This document shows positions 6,073 through 13,541 of a DNA stretch of 15,654 bases, piece by piece. The position numbers and the translations under genes are program-made. Where the stretch lies: assembly GCA_002422765.1 (NCBI GenBank), contig DITI01000059.1, forward strand, positions 14,488 to 30,141, written 5' to 3'. Position 1 is the first letter of the stretch. Every line of letters starts with the position of its first letter. Origin of the DNA: Candidatus Pacebacteria bacterium UBA6188 (lineage in GTDB: Bacteria > Patescibacteriota > Microgenomatia > UBA1400 > PJMF01). The notes under the pieces were generated by a model. The model was given only the letters and a program-made list of their open reading frames with translations, had not been told where the DNA came from and did no database searches.

Positions 6073-7470
6073 TTAATCCAAATTGATGAGTTGATCGCCA
6101 GTAAATTGTATTTCTTGATCATTGATTCTGAGTTCACTGTTGCGCAGACCAGCTTGTTTGGCAACAAAAACTTCTCTTTTTTGCTCTTGGTTTAGATTGC
6201 TTTTTAAATTGATCTCTACCTGAGTAGAAGAATTTTCCAGAATTGCTACTAAAAAGCCAATTTCTAACCAAGTTTGACCATTGTTGGTTTGCATAAGTCT
6301 TTGGTCAATTTTTTCTATTGCCTGTCCATTAATTTTAATGCTTTGCAAAGTGGTGTTTGGATTGGTGTAGAGTCTTTGATAATTGATGTAAGGAAATTGA
6401 TTGTTGTTACGAAAATTTAAGCTCAATACTTCTCCATTTTCTTTTATGTCTATGGTGATTTGGCGACTTACCAGTCTATTAGCCTTGTTGATGCCAACGT
6501 TACTTTCTACTGGAAAATAATAGAGGACTTCTTGATTATTTTGCATTCTGCCAGCGATTTTTCTGCGTTCAATTAGTTCTTGAATTTCTTGATCTTGGCT
6601 ATAAGCTTGCAAATCTTTGTTGTTAATCATTTCTTGAATTAAAGCCAAGAAAGCTTGTGGCTCTTCTTTAATTTTCTTGCTCAATTCCAGTTTAAAAATT
6701 TTAAAAAAGTGGTTGAGAAAATTAACTTTTTCTTGCGAACCAGGAAAAAACTCATCTCGATCAGCTCTGGCTATTTGGGCAAAGTTATCTTGATTGATGT
6801 ATTGCTGATAATCGGGTAGATAGATATCGCCAGTAATGGCTAATAGTTTTTCCACTACTTGCAGATTAATACTGATGACCCCCTCGTATTTTTTATCGTC
6901 AACTTTGGCGAAAAAATTTAGAATTTCCTCTGCAGAGCTGGGAAAATCTGGCCACCAATTAGCGTCTGGCAAGCGTATGCCTTTGCCAGCGCTTAAATAC
7001 TCTTTTAAGCCTGCTGGAGCTTCAACGAAGCCCTGAAACTGACCATCTGGAACATAAATGTCTTGGATGATCGGTGTTTGAATTTGACCAGCCTGACTTT
7101 CTAGAATAAAAAATGAGCCAGTAAAACCACCAGTGGCTCTGATCTCATCGCTATTTTGCAACAAAACAATGTAGCTACGATCTGTTTCAATGAATTTTTT
7201 ACTGAGTAAAAGCAAGTCGTTGCTAACCGCTTGAATTGACTCAAGTTTTTTAAAATTAATTTTATTTAATTTTTGATTAATTTTTTCTAGGTTGGCAATA
7301 ATTTTTGAGGGCAGCTCTTTTTCAAGCTCTTCTCCATTTAGTGTTTGGCTCAGATAGATTTGCGTATCTTTTTTTAATCTTGAGTAAAGCAAATAGTTTT
7401 GCAAAATCCACCAAACTAAAAACAAAGAAAGACTGGAGAGTAGAATGGCAATCAGTAAAGGTTTTTTCAT
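6073..7470 (-). CDS. DUF4012-domain membrane-anchored exterior protein
   Basis: A 465-residue protein with an N-terminal membrane helix (about 4-26) and a long exterior part. The DUF4012 marks are QNSDEIRATGGFTGSF at 105-120, the VPDG/APAGL segment at about 140-154, and DANWWPDFP at 169-177 followed by SSAEEIL. The remainder is Asn/Gln/Lys-rich, with beta-rich repeats near the C-terminus and no second membrane segment. DUF4012 proteins are common in Patescibacteria and Actinobacteria, often near surface-polysaccharide genes; their biochemical role is not established as far as I know. Here it directly follows a GT4 glycosyltransferase gene (TAA of one, ATG of the next, no gap) and precedes prfB, suggesting a job in surface glycan assembly or attachment. 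The domain call is firm, the function is not. Confidence 0.88.
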   Translation of the reverse strand: MKKPLLIAILLSSLSLFLVWWILQNYLLYSRLKKDTQIYLSQTLNGEELEKELPSKIIANLEKINQKLNKINFKKLESIQAVSNDLLLLSKKFIETDRSYIVLLQNSDEIRATGGFTGSFFILESQAGQIQTPIIQDIYVPDGQFQGFVEAPAGLKEYLSAGKGIRLPDANWWPDFPSSAEEILNFFAKVDDKKYEGVISINLQVVEKLLAITGDIYLPDYQQYINQDNFAQIARADRDEFFPGSQEKVNFLNHFFKIFKLELSKKIKEEPQAFLALIQEMINNKDLQAYSQDQEIQELIERRKIAGRMQNNQEVLYYFPVESNVGINKANRLVSRQITIDIKENGEVLSLNFRNNNQFPYINYQRLYTNPNTTLQSIKINGQAIEKIDQRLMQTNNGQTWLEIGFLVAILENSSTQVEINLKSNLNQEQKREVFVAKQAGLRNSELRINDQEIQFTGDQLINLD

Positions 7471-8442
7471 TTATTTTTGCTTTGCTAATTTTAGGTACAA
7501 GTCGGCTAGCTTGGCAAAACTATGATTTTTAGCTAATTCATAGTTTTTCCCTAAGATATTTTTTTGTTTTTTAAGTTTTAAATAGTTTTGATACAAATCT
7601 CTAGTGTTATCGGCAGAGGCAATGGAATTGGCAAAAGGACTATCTAGAAGATAATCTTTTTTGAGTCGACTATTGTAAGCAGCGAGTGGGAAATTTTTGT
7701 AGGCCATAGCTTCCAAGATAGAAAGATATCCTCCAGCAAAACAAACTTCACTCTTTCTTAAGTATTTTGTCACTTCAACTTCACCTAGAATTTGACCGTA
7801 TTTTTGACACGCTTTTTCTAGCGGGCCTCTGCCACAAAATTTAACAGAAAAATTAACTTTTTTATCAATTAAAATATCTAAGAATTCTAAAAAAATTGAT
7901 ATTCCAGTATCTTTTTCCAATCTACCTACAAACAAGAAGCTATTTTTTTCTTTATCTTCTATTTCCATTTCAGCTTGTGGCAAATCAACTCCGCCATAAC
8001 TGAGGTAATTATTTTTTTCTGCTAAAGAGTAGTATTTGTTAATGTATCGACCAATGCTAATGGTTTGTGATGATAATTTTTGGGCTATTTTTTTGTAGAA
8101 AATATTTTTGCGTGGAATGGGATAGATTTTTTCAAAACCATGAAAAGTAGTGATTGTTTTTTTCTTTGGAAAAAGAAATCTGAAGGGTAGGTAATAGATG
8201 AAAACATCATGAATAAAAATGACATCAGCTTTTTTGATCAAAGATCTTTTTTGAAAAATTAAGTACCAAATTTTCAATAAAGTGAGATATTTAATCTGAG
8301 CTTGACCTTTAATAAGTTCTTTTTTATTGAGAATATCTATTTGCCAGCCAGCTTTTTCCAAATATGGCAAAATTGAAGCGATGTGTTTTTCTACGCCACC
8401 TAAATTGGGCAAGTAAGACTCAGTAATAATTAAAGCTCTCAT
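7471..8442 (-). CDS. GT4-type (group 1) glycosyltransferase
   Basis: A 323-residue GT-B fold glycosyltransferase, probably cytosolic or on the inner membrane face, moving a sugar from a nucleotide donor to a lipid- or protein-linked acceptor. Visible family marks: the start MRALIITESYLPNLGGVEKH with the glycine loop at 14-16; TTFHGFE at 98-104; YGGVD at 149-153; FVGRLEKDTG at 171-180, opening the C-terminal domain; FCGRGPLE at 202-209; and GYLSILEAMA with E244, the usual donor-binding glutamate. The frame stays open upstream to 8571, but that would bury the start in the opposing GT2 gene and add 43 residues with no family likeness. The ATG at 8442, preceded by AAAGAGAAG, is therefore chosen. 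It is the first gene of the seven-gene minus-strand run. Donor and acceptor cannot be told from sequence. Confidence 0.92.
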   Translation of the reverse strand: MRALIITESYLPNLGGVEKHIASILPYLEKAGWQIDILNKKELIKGQAQIKYLTLLKIWYLIFQKRSLIKKADVIFIHDVFIYYLPFRFLFPKKKTITTFHGFEKIYPIPRKNIFYKKIAQKLSSQTISIGRYINKYYSLAEKNNYLSYGGVDLPQAEMEIEDKEKNSFLFVGRLEKDTGISIFLEFLDILIDKKVNFSVKFCGRGPLEKACQKYGQILGEVEVTKYLRKSEVCFAGGYLSILEAMAYKNFPLAAYNSRLKKDYLLDSPFANSIASADNTRDLYQNYLKLKKQKNILGKNYELAKNHSFAKLADLYLKLAKQK

Positions 8443-8458
8443 CTTCTCTTTTGTTTCA

Positions 8459-8466
8459 GTTATAAT
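8459..8466. promoter_or_regulatory. Overlapping divergent -10 elements for the GT4 and GT2 genes
   Basis: The 30-bp gap between the two glycosyltransferase genes carries TATAAT on the plus strand (8461-8466) and TATAAC on the minus strand (8464-8459). They overlap by four bases, so polymerase probably cannot occupy both at once. The plus -10 is followed by exactly 6 nt and then the GT2 ATG, predicting a leaderless mRNA. The minus one leaves a leader of about 10 nt. Neither has a clear -35. Confidence 0.6.
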
Positions 8467-8472
8467 TAAGTT

Positions 8473-9408
8473 ATGCCTAGTGATTATAAAAAAATTGAGG
8501 TTTCTTTGATAGCCACAGTTTTTAATGAAGCAGATTCTATTTTGGATTTTTTGGAAAGCTATAAAGCTCAAGAGATTTTGGCTCAGGAACTTATCATTGT
8601 TGATGCTTTTTCTTCTGATCAGACCTACGAGCTAATCAAAAAATTTAGCGCTCAGAATCAAAATCTTAATATCAAATTATTTAGAAAAGTTAGTAATCGC
8701 AGTCAAGCTAGAAATTTTGCTGCAACTAAAGCCTCAGCTAGTTATTTGGCTTTTACTGATGCCGGTTGTCTTTTAGATCGTTTTTGGTTGGCGAAGCTAG
8801 TGCAAGAGCAAATTAAAACAAAAAAAAGAGTAGTGGGCGGACATTTTCGTGGTTTAGCTAAGAGTCGTTTGCAAGAGGCGATAGTCCCCTACTTTTTGCA
8901 GTTGAATAAGAAAGTTAATGAGCAAAATTTTGTACCAACTACTAGATCTTTGTTAATTGAAAAAAAACTTTGGTTAGAGTTGGGTGGTTTGAATGAGAGC
9001 TTGGTTCTGAGTGAAGATTATGAGCTGATGCTGCGTATCAAAAAACAAAAAATTGCTTGGGCTTTTGCCAATCAAGCAATAGTCTATTGGTTGCCACCGG
9101 CGAATTTTTTAGCTTTCCTTAAGAAGATTGCTAATTTTGCTAGCAGTGACATTGAAGCGGGAATCATCAGGCCAAAAGTGATTTTGATTTTTCTAAGATA
9201 TTTATTTTTCTTGTTTTTAATTTTAAGCCTCAAATCAATTTTTTTTCTTGTATTTTTTATTTTTTATTTATTGTGGAGTATTTACAAAAACCAACACAAC
9301 GCACCAAAAGCTTGGTTTTATTTGCCTTTATTGCAAGTTAGTTCTGACTTGATGATTATGGGAGCTAGTTTGTGGGCAGGGTCAAAATTTAAATCAAGAG
9401 CTTTTTGA
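8473..9408 (+). CDS. GT2-family membrane glycosyltransferase
   Basis: A 311-residue GT-A fold family 2 glycosyltransferase. Marks: VSLIATVFNEADSI at 10-23; IIVDAFSSDQT at 41-51, the nucleotide-binding aspartates; SQARNFAATKAS at 77-88; FTDAGC at 94-99, in the DxD position but reading D-A-G; and SEDYEL at 180-185, with the probable catalytic Asp. After about residue 235 the chain is hydrophobic, with very Phe/Leu-rich helices at about 236-270 and 283-303, so the enzyme should be membrane-bound and act on a lipid-linked acceptor. It is divergent from the GT4 gene. Its 3' end overlaps the opposing patatin gene tail to tail by 20 bp. Only 6 nt separate the -10 from the ATG and there is no Shine-Dalgarno, so it is probably leaderless. 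The sugar cannot be named. Confidence 0.9.
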   Translation: MPSDYKKIEVSLIATVFNEADSILDFLESYKAQEILAQELIIVDAFSSDQTYELIKKFSAQNQNLNIKLFRKVSNRSQARNFAATKASASYLAFTDAGCLLDRFWLAKLVQEQIKTKKRVVGGHFRGLAKSRLQEAIVPYFLQLNKKVNEQNFVPTTRSLLIEKKLWLELGGLNESLVLSEDYELMLRIKKQKIAWAFANQAIVYWLPPANFLAFLKKIANFASSDIEAGIIRPKVILIFLRYLFFLFLILSLKSIFFLVFFIFYLLWSIYKNQHNAPKAWFYLPLLQVSSDLMIMGASLWAGSKFKSRAF

Positions 9409-10204
9409 TTTTTTCGATATTTTCTACGGTGACTTTTTCTCCTGCTGCAATTACACCTTTTTTGTTAACAAAACCAGTGAAGGGATCAGAAAAAGTTTTA
9501 TTTTCTTTGATATCTGGATAGATAACGAAGTCGGCTAATTGACAGCTACGTCTGGCCAAATGATACATCATGATTTGAGTGGTTTTTAAGACTGATTGTA
9601 AGGAGCTCATTCTACTTTCAAGAGCAGGAAAAATATTCTTGTAGAGGTTAACAGCGATCACTACTTCAGCCCCCATTTGTTTAACAGTTTTAACTGGCAC
9701 TGGTACAGCAGTACCACCATCAATCAGATGTTGTCCTTTATATTTAACTGGTTCAAAAACAAAAGGAATGGAAGTGCTGGCGCGAATAGCCATAGCCAAA
9801 TCACCATCTTTAATTTCTACCACTTCTCCACTTAACAAATCAGTAGTAACAGCACAAAAAGGAATGTTTAAATCTTCAATATTGTGTTTGCCGGCTAAAT
9901 CTTCAAAGACTTTGGTGACATTATCACCCTTGAAAATCCCCCATTTTGGTTTGGGGTCAGAGAAAGCATATAGCATGCTTCTTTTATTGATTTTTTCTTT
10001 GAAGGCTTTTTCAACCAAATCGATATCTTCTAGAGCACAATAAGCTCCGCCAACCATGGCTCCAGCACTGGTGCCGGCAATAAAATCAATCCTAATGCCA
10101 GCTTCAACTAAAGCCTTAATTACGCCGATGTGAGCTTGACCGCGCCAGCCACCACTCCCAAGAGCTAAGCCTAATTTTTTGCGCTGAATAAATTTTTTAG
10201 TCAT
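9389..10204 (-). CDS. Patatin-like phospholipase, RssA type
   Basis: A 271-residue bacterial patatin-family lipid acyl hydrolase. The oxyanion-hole loop GSGGWRGQAHIGV is at 16-28, the nucleophile elbow GTSAG at 44-48 (Ser46), and the second member of the Ser-Asp dyad in IDGG (Asp162); ASTSIPFVFEP lies between. There is no signal peptide or membrane helix, so it should act from the cytosol on membrane lipids or acyl esters. Its ATG lies within the end of the MFS transporter gene (8-nt overlap), showing co-transcription and likely translational coupling. Its 3' end runs 20 bp into the opposing GT2 gene. The catalytic call is strong; the substrate is unknown. Together with the transporter it could serve lysophospholipid or fatty-acid salvage, which is inference. 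Confidence 0.94.
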   Translation of the reverse strand: MTKKFIQRKKLGLALGSGGWRGQAHIGVIKALVEAGIRIDFIAGTSAGAMVGGAYCALEDIDLVEKAFKEKINKRSMLYAFSDPKPKWGIFKGDNVTKVFEDLAGKHNIEDLNIPFCAVTTDLLSGEVVEIKDGDLAMAIRASTSIPFVFEPVKYKGQHLIDGGTAVPVPVKTVKQMGAEVVIAVNLYKNIFPALESRMSSLQSVLKTTQIMMYHLARRSCQLADFVIYPDIKENKTFSDPFTGFVNKKGVIAAGEKVTVENIEKIKKLLI

Positions 10205-11453
10205 AGGTCACCAATACCTTGTCACGGTATTTGTTTTTTAATTTAATGGCAATGGGCAGGAGGAAGAAAATACTACACAAACTCATGATTATGAGAATGA
10301 GTCTGACAGCATCTGGCAAGAATTCATTGATAACGGCAAAAACTCCTAGGCTCAAGATATAGATCAGATTAATCATCATGCTTAAACTAGAAATGGCAGT
10401 AGCACGATTTTTAGATGAGTAGCATTGATTACTGAGTTTACCCAAGATATTCCAGCGCATGGAAGAAACAAGAAAAACCACAAAAATAATAGCGATCATG
10501 CTCGGCACATTATAAAAATAACTTAGAGGTAGGAAAACGCTTAAAAGAAGAGCTGGCATCAAGAAAACCACTTTCATTTTGTCGAAAACCTTTTTTCTAA
10601 TGAGGATGTGGAGAAATTGAACAGCAAAAAGTGAAAGGAAAGCAAAAATGAAACCCATGTTTTTTTCACTCACGCCCAGATCAACTAAAGAAAAATTCTT
10701 AAAACTAATCACAATCGGCCAAGTCAAAGAACCAACTAGAATGTAGAAAAGAGAAATGTCTCTAGCTTGTTTGTTTTTAAACAACTCTTTAAAACCCATT
10801 TTGGTTTGGAGCAGATAATTTTTGAGAGTAAATTTTTCGCTATCAATGTCTGGTTCCATGAATCGACTGGCTACTAGGCTAGCAATTAAGAAGGCAATGG
10901 CAGTTAAAATTGCGGGTAAGTGATAATATTTGGTGAATAACAATCCGCCCACGATAATGGCAAAAACAATACTGTAATTAAAAATCAACTGGTTTCTATT
11001 GTTGATTTCACTGAACTGTTCTTCTTTGCCATTTTGCTTGAGAGTGTCAAAAACCAAGGCCTCTAGAGCTCCGCTAAGCAAAGCGTCTCCCAAGCCAAAA
11101 CCTAAGCCAGCTATGAGAAACCAAAGAAAACTGTCAGCATAAGCGAAGGTTAGGTAGGCCATTGCGCTTACCAAGAAGGAAATAACAATGCTAGTTTTAC
11201 GACCAACTAAATCTGCTAAGGCTCCGGTAGGTAATTCTAAAAAGAGAGCACTGGCTAGACAAACTATTTCAATAATTGCTACCTGAGTGAGAGTGATGTA
11301 CTGCAGTTCCATGGAAACCCAAACTGGGACCACAAAATACATCGAGCGAAAAATACTAAGAATTTTCAGCCAAAAAATATTATTTTGATATAAATCTTCA
11401 TTGCGTCGGCCAGTTTTAACTGGCAAGCGCAATATCTTCCCCAAATTGAACAT
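10197..11453 (-). CDS. MFS transporter, substrate unknown
   Basis: A 418-residue hydrophobic protein, probably with 12 membrane helices. It carries the Major Facilitator loop 2-3 signature GALADLVGRK at 77-86 (Asp81, Gly84, Arg85) after LELPT. The two halves are joined by a charged loop at about 200-230. The N-terminus has about 25 hydrophilic residues before the first helix. The ATG at 11453 is chosen because an extended -10 ends 6 nt upstream, which fits a leaderless transcript; there is no Shine-Dalgarno. It overlaps the downstream phospholipase gene by 8 nt. The substrate cannot be read from the sequence. The neighbour suggests a lipid or lysolipid, in loose analogy with the MFS lysophospholipid flippase LplT, but no sequence likeness to LplT was tested. 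Confidence 0.88.
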   Translation of the reverse strand: MFNLGKILRLPVKTGRRNEDLYQNNIFWLKILSIFRSMYFVVPVWVSMELQYITLTQVAIIEIVCLASALFLELPTGALADLVGRKTSIVISFLVSAMAYLTFAYADSFLWFLIAGLGFGLGDALLSGALEALVFDTLKQNGKEEQFSEINNRNQLIFNYSIVFAIIVGGLLFTKYYHLPAILTAIAFLIASLVASRFMEPDIDSEKFTLKNYLLQTKMGFKELFKNKQARDISLFYILVGSLTWPIVISFKNFSLVDLGVSEKNMGFIFAFLSLFAVQFLHILIRKKVFDKMKVVFLMPALLLSVFLPLSYFYNVPSMIAIIFVVFLVSSMRWNILGKLSNQCYSSKNRATAISSLSMMINLIYILSLGVFAVINEFLPDAVRLILIIMSLCSIFFLLPIAIKLKNKYRDKVLVTYD

Positions 11454-11459
11454 TCGATA

Positions 11460-11468
11460 ATTTTAGCA
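11460..11468 (-). promoter_or_regulatory. Extended -10 for the MFS gene, leaderless
   Basis: The minus strand reads TGCTAAAAT. Six bases separate it from the ATG at 11453, placing +1 on or next to the A of the start codon. No -35 is visible. Confidence 0.55.
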
Positions 11469-11497
11469 GAATTGAACCTTTTTTACTTGAGGAGCTT

Positions 11498-11506
11498 TGT
11501 TATGAT
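11498..11506 (+). promoter_or_regulatory. Extended -10 for the AlkD-riboflavin kinase gene, leaderless
   Basis: The sequence reads TGTTATGAT, an extended -10 with TATGAT at 11501-11506. Six bases later is the GTG at 11513, again predicting an mRNA that begins at the start codon. It lies back to back with the MFS promoter, 29 bp apart. GAGGAG (11489-11494) upstream lies before the predicted +1, so it is unlikely to be a ribosome binding site. Confidence 0.5.
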
Positions 11507-11512
11507 AAACAG

Positions 11513-12583
11513 GTGTTAAAAAATATCAAAAAAGATCTAAATGATCTCAAAAATCCAATTCAAGCCAAAATTTTACAAAGATTTTTCAAGACTGGTCCAG
11601 ATCAATATGGAGCAGGGGATGTTTTTCTTGGTCTTAAAGTACCAATGACTAGGAAGATAGTTGCTAAGTATTTTAAAGAATTGAGTCTGGAAGAAGCGCA
11701 GGTTTTACTGGAGAGCAGTATTCATGAATACCGTCTGGCGGCTTGTTTAATTTTGGTTAAAAAATATGAGACGGCTAAAGATCAGAAGTTAAAACAACAA
11801 ATTGTAGATTTTTATTTGGCAAATTTAGATCGAGTTAATAATTGGGATTTAGTAGATTTATCTGCTCCAAGAATCTTAGGTCACTCTTTGCTCACCAAAA
11901 AAAATAGGATTTTGCTTTATGATTTGGCTAAAAAAGACCACCTTTGGTCACAAAGAGTGGCGATTATTGCCACTTATGCCCTGATCAAAGACGGCCAATT
12001 TGAAGATACTCTTAAGTTGGCTAGTTTATTGCTTGCTCACCCTCACGACCTCATTCACAAGGCTATTGGCTGGATGCTACGAGAACTGGGTAAAAAGAAT
12101 CAGGCCCTTTTGGAGGATTTTTTGCTAGAGCACTATCAAAAAATGCCTAGAACGACTTTGCGCTATGCGATTGAAAAATTGGCAGAGCCCAAAAGAAAAT
12201 TTTATTTGAAAGCAAAGAATCTTTGCAAAGGCTTGGTGATTAAAGGCTTAGGCAATGGTCAAAGTCGTGCTTACGCTACTGTTAATTTTGCTTCTGAAAT
12301 TTTTCCCACTCATTTGCCAAGAGGCATTTATGCTGCTTGGGTTTTATTGGGCGATCAACGTTATCGTGGCGCTCTTTTTTTTGGTCCAAGAAAAGTAATT
12401 GCAGAGGAGCAAGATGTCTTGGAAATCCATATTTTAGATTTCCAAGACGATCTCTATCACAAGGAAGTTTTGTTTGACATTCAAGATTTTATTCGTGAAG
12501 TCTTGCCTTTTGCTTCCTTCGCTGATTTAAAAAAACAAATCACAGCCGATATCCAAGCAATTAAGTCTTGTTTAGTTGACTAA
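11513..12583 (+). CDS. Fusion of AlkD-like DNA alkylation repair domain and riboflavin kinase domain
   Basis: A 356-residue protein in two parts. Residues 1 to about 232 are HEAT-like repeats of the AlkD family (PF08713): HEYRLAACLILVKKY, NNWDLVDLSAP (W111, D115), LWSQRVAIIATYALI, HKAIGWMLRELGKK (W187) and MPRTTLRYAIEKL. W111, D115 and W187 fit the DNA-cradling and catalytic residues known in Bacillus AlkD, so base-excision activity is plausible. Residues about 236-355 match riboflavin kinase (PF01687): KGLGNGQSRAYATVNF aligns base for base with the family's GxGxGxxxGxPTAN loop (T257 and N259 kept, Pro changed to Ala), then RGIYAAWV, LEIHILDF (E304, the likely catalytic Glu), FIREVLPFASFADLKKQI. 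The adenylyltransferase half of ordinary RibF is absent. The GTG start is leaderless. The gene ends 23 bp inside the opposing FMN-riboswitch-controlled transporter gene, supporting a real flavin link. I infer riboflavin to FMN phosphorylation; why it is joined to a DNA repair domain is unknown. Confidence 0.88.
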   Translation: MLKNIKKDLNDLKNPIQAKILQRFFKTGPDQYGAGDVFLGLKVPMTRKIVAKYFKELSLEEAQVLLESSIHEYRLAACLILVKKYETAKDQKLKQQIVDFYLANLDRVNNWDLVDLSAPRILGHSLLTKKNRILLYDLAKKDHLWSQRVAIIATYALIKDGQFEDTLKLASLLLAHPHDLIHKAIGWMLRELGKKNQALLEDFLLEHYQKMPRTTLRYAIEKLAEPKRKFYLKAKNLCKGLVIKGLGNGQSRAYATVNFASEIFPTHLPRGIYAAWVLLGDQRYRGALFFGPRKVIAEEQDVLEIHILDFQDDLYHKEVLFDIQDFIREVLPFASFADLKKQITADIQAIKSCLVD

Positions 12584-13448
12584 TCCGATACATTGCGTAC
12601 ATTAGCGCCAAAGCAGCCAAATATTGACTGGTGGCTAAGAAATTTTTATATAGAACCATGTCGACAAACACGGCTAGTAGTGGCAAAGTCATTTCCATAA
12701 TTGTCGCTACTTTAGCTTGGGTTTTTTTCAAACCTTTATAGTAGATGATCATCGCCAGAAGACCAGTGCTGAGAGCAATGTAGAGTAAAGCGATAAAGTC
12801 TTTACCAACTAAACTATCAAGACTACTGGACGAACCTAGTATAAAGATGGCTACATAAGCCAAAATAGTTGACAAGTAAAAACGCAAAATAGTGGCGCTG
12901 GTACTACTTTTGACTTGATTAAGTAAGAGTTTGGAGAGAGTTGTTCCAAGGCCCCAGCAAGCCGCAGCTCCCAAAGCATAAAGCGCTGCCACTAGTGTGC
13001 CTGGGCCAGTGTCTAGGTTGACGTTGCCATTTGGAAAAGTGACAAAGAAAACAGCCACAATGGCCAGCATTGCCCAGCGTAAATAGTTTTTATTAATTCT
13101 CTCACCTAGTAAAAAGCCAGCGCTAGCAATGGCAAAGAGAGGTTGGATTTTTTGAATCAGGAAAATAACACTAAAGGAAATGTAATTAACTTTCATCAGG
13201 GCTGTGGTGATAAAAAGAGTGCCCAGCAAACCGCCAAAGAGGGCTACTACTAGAGCAGTGAGAAGTAGTTTTTGAGTAAACTTTTCTTGCTTGAGGGTGC
13301 GTACCACAATTGGCAATAAAATAAGCGAGCCAATTAAGTGTTCATAAAAAACAATCGTCACTGGTGGTAGATGATATAAGCCGCGTCGTACCACGCCATC
13401 CAGAGCCCAAAGTGCTGCCGCTAAAGCAATTAATAAAGGACCAGACAT
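12561..13448 (-). CDS. EamA/DMT-superfamily transporter, probable riboflavin importer (FMN-riboswitch controlled)
   Basis: A 295-residue protein, about ten membrane helices, built from two EamA repeats. LIQKIQPLFAIASAGFLLGERI marks the end of the first (motif IQPLFA...GERI) and MEMTLPLLAVFVD that of the second. The frame is open to an ATG at 13514, but those 22 extra residues are hydrophilic and unlike the family. The ATG at 13448 (MSGPLLIALAAALWALDG) has AAAGAAAGG six bases upstream and is preferred. An FMN riboswitch occupies its leader, so expression should fall when FMN is high, the control expected for riboflavin biosynthesis or uptake. The DMT-type riboflavin importer RibN of Proteobacteria is a known precedent for this protein class under this control. 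No specific sequence likeness to RibN was tested. It overlaps the riboflavin kinase fusion gene tail to tail by 23 bp. Confidence 0.87.
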   Translation of the reverse strand: MSGPLLIALAAALWALDGVVRRGLYHLPPVTIVFYEHLIGSLILLPIVVRTLKQEKFTQKLLLTALVVALFGGLLGTLFITTALMKVNYISFSVIFLIQKIQPLFAIASAGFLLGERINKNYLRWAMLAIVAVFFVTFPNGNVNLDTGPGTLVAALYALGAAACWGLGTTLSKLLLNQVKSSTSATILRFYLSTILAYVAIFILGSSSSLDSLVGKDFIALLYIALSTGLLAMIIYYKGLKKTQAKVATIMEMTLPLLAVFVDMVLYKNFLATSQYLAALALMYAMYRISQLNKT

Positions 13449-13472
13449 AAAATGCCTTTCTTTTGCCTTGTC

Positions 13473-13483
13473 GGGTGGAGAGT
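13473..13483 (-). other. Candidate switching segment of the riboswitch expression platform
   Basis: On the transcript this is ACTCTCCACCC, able to pair in 10 of 11 positions (8 in a row, mostly G-C) with GGGTGGAGTGT at 13675-13665, the 5' arm of the aptamer. Forming this helix would break P1/P2 of the FMN-bound fold. It lies between the aptamer and the ribosome binding site AAAGAAAGG (13463-13455). No U-tract terminator is visible, so control is probably at translation. The pairing is seen; its role is inferred. Confidence 0.5.
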
Positions 13484-13541
13484 TTTTGATGGAAAAACAC
13501 CAAAACCATACCATTTATAAAAAATGGCACAGCAAATGATC

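Noticed and set aside
8443..8571. Upstream extension of the GT4 glycosyltransferase to an ATG at 8571
   Set aside because: The extra 43 residues lack family likeness, would overlap the GT2 coding start, and the family start MRALIITESYLP is at 8442 with a purine-rich upstream stretch.
13449..13514. Upstream extension of the EamA transporter to an ATG at 13514
   Set aside because: It adds 22 hydrophilic residues before the first helix and ignores the ribosome binding site in front of 13448.
13509..13529. Hairpin (CCATTT/AAATGG) downstream of the riboswitch as an intrinsic terminator
   Set aside because: The stem is short and A-T rich and no run of U follows on the minus strand, so it is not a convincing terminator.
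13342..13530. 62-residue minus-strand ORF in the leader and start of the transporter gene
   Set aside because: It overlaps the EamA coding region in another frame and has no family likeness or ribosome binding site.
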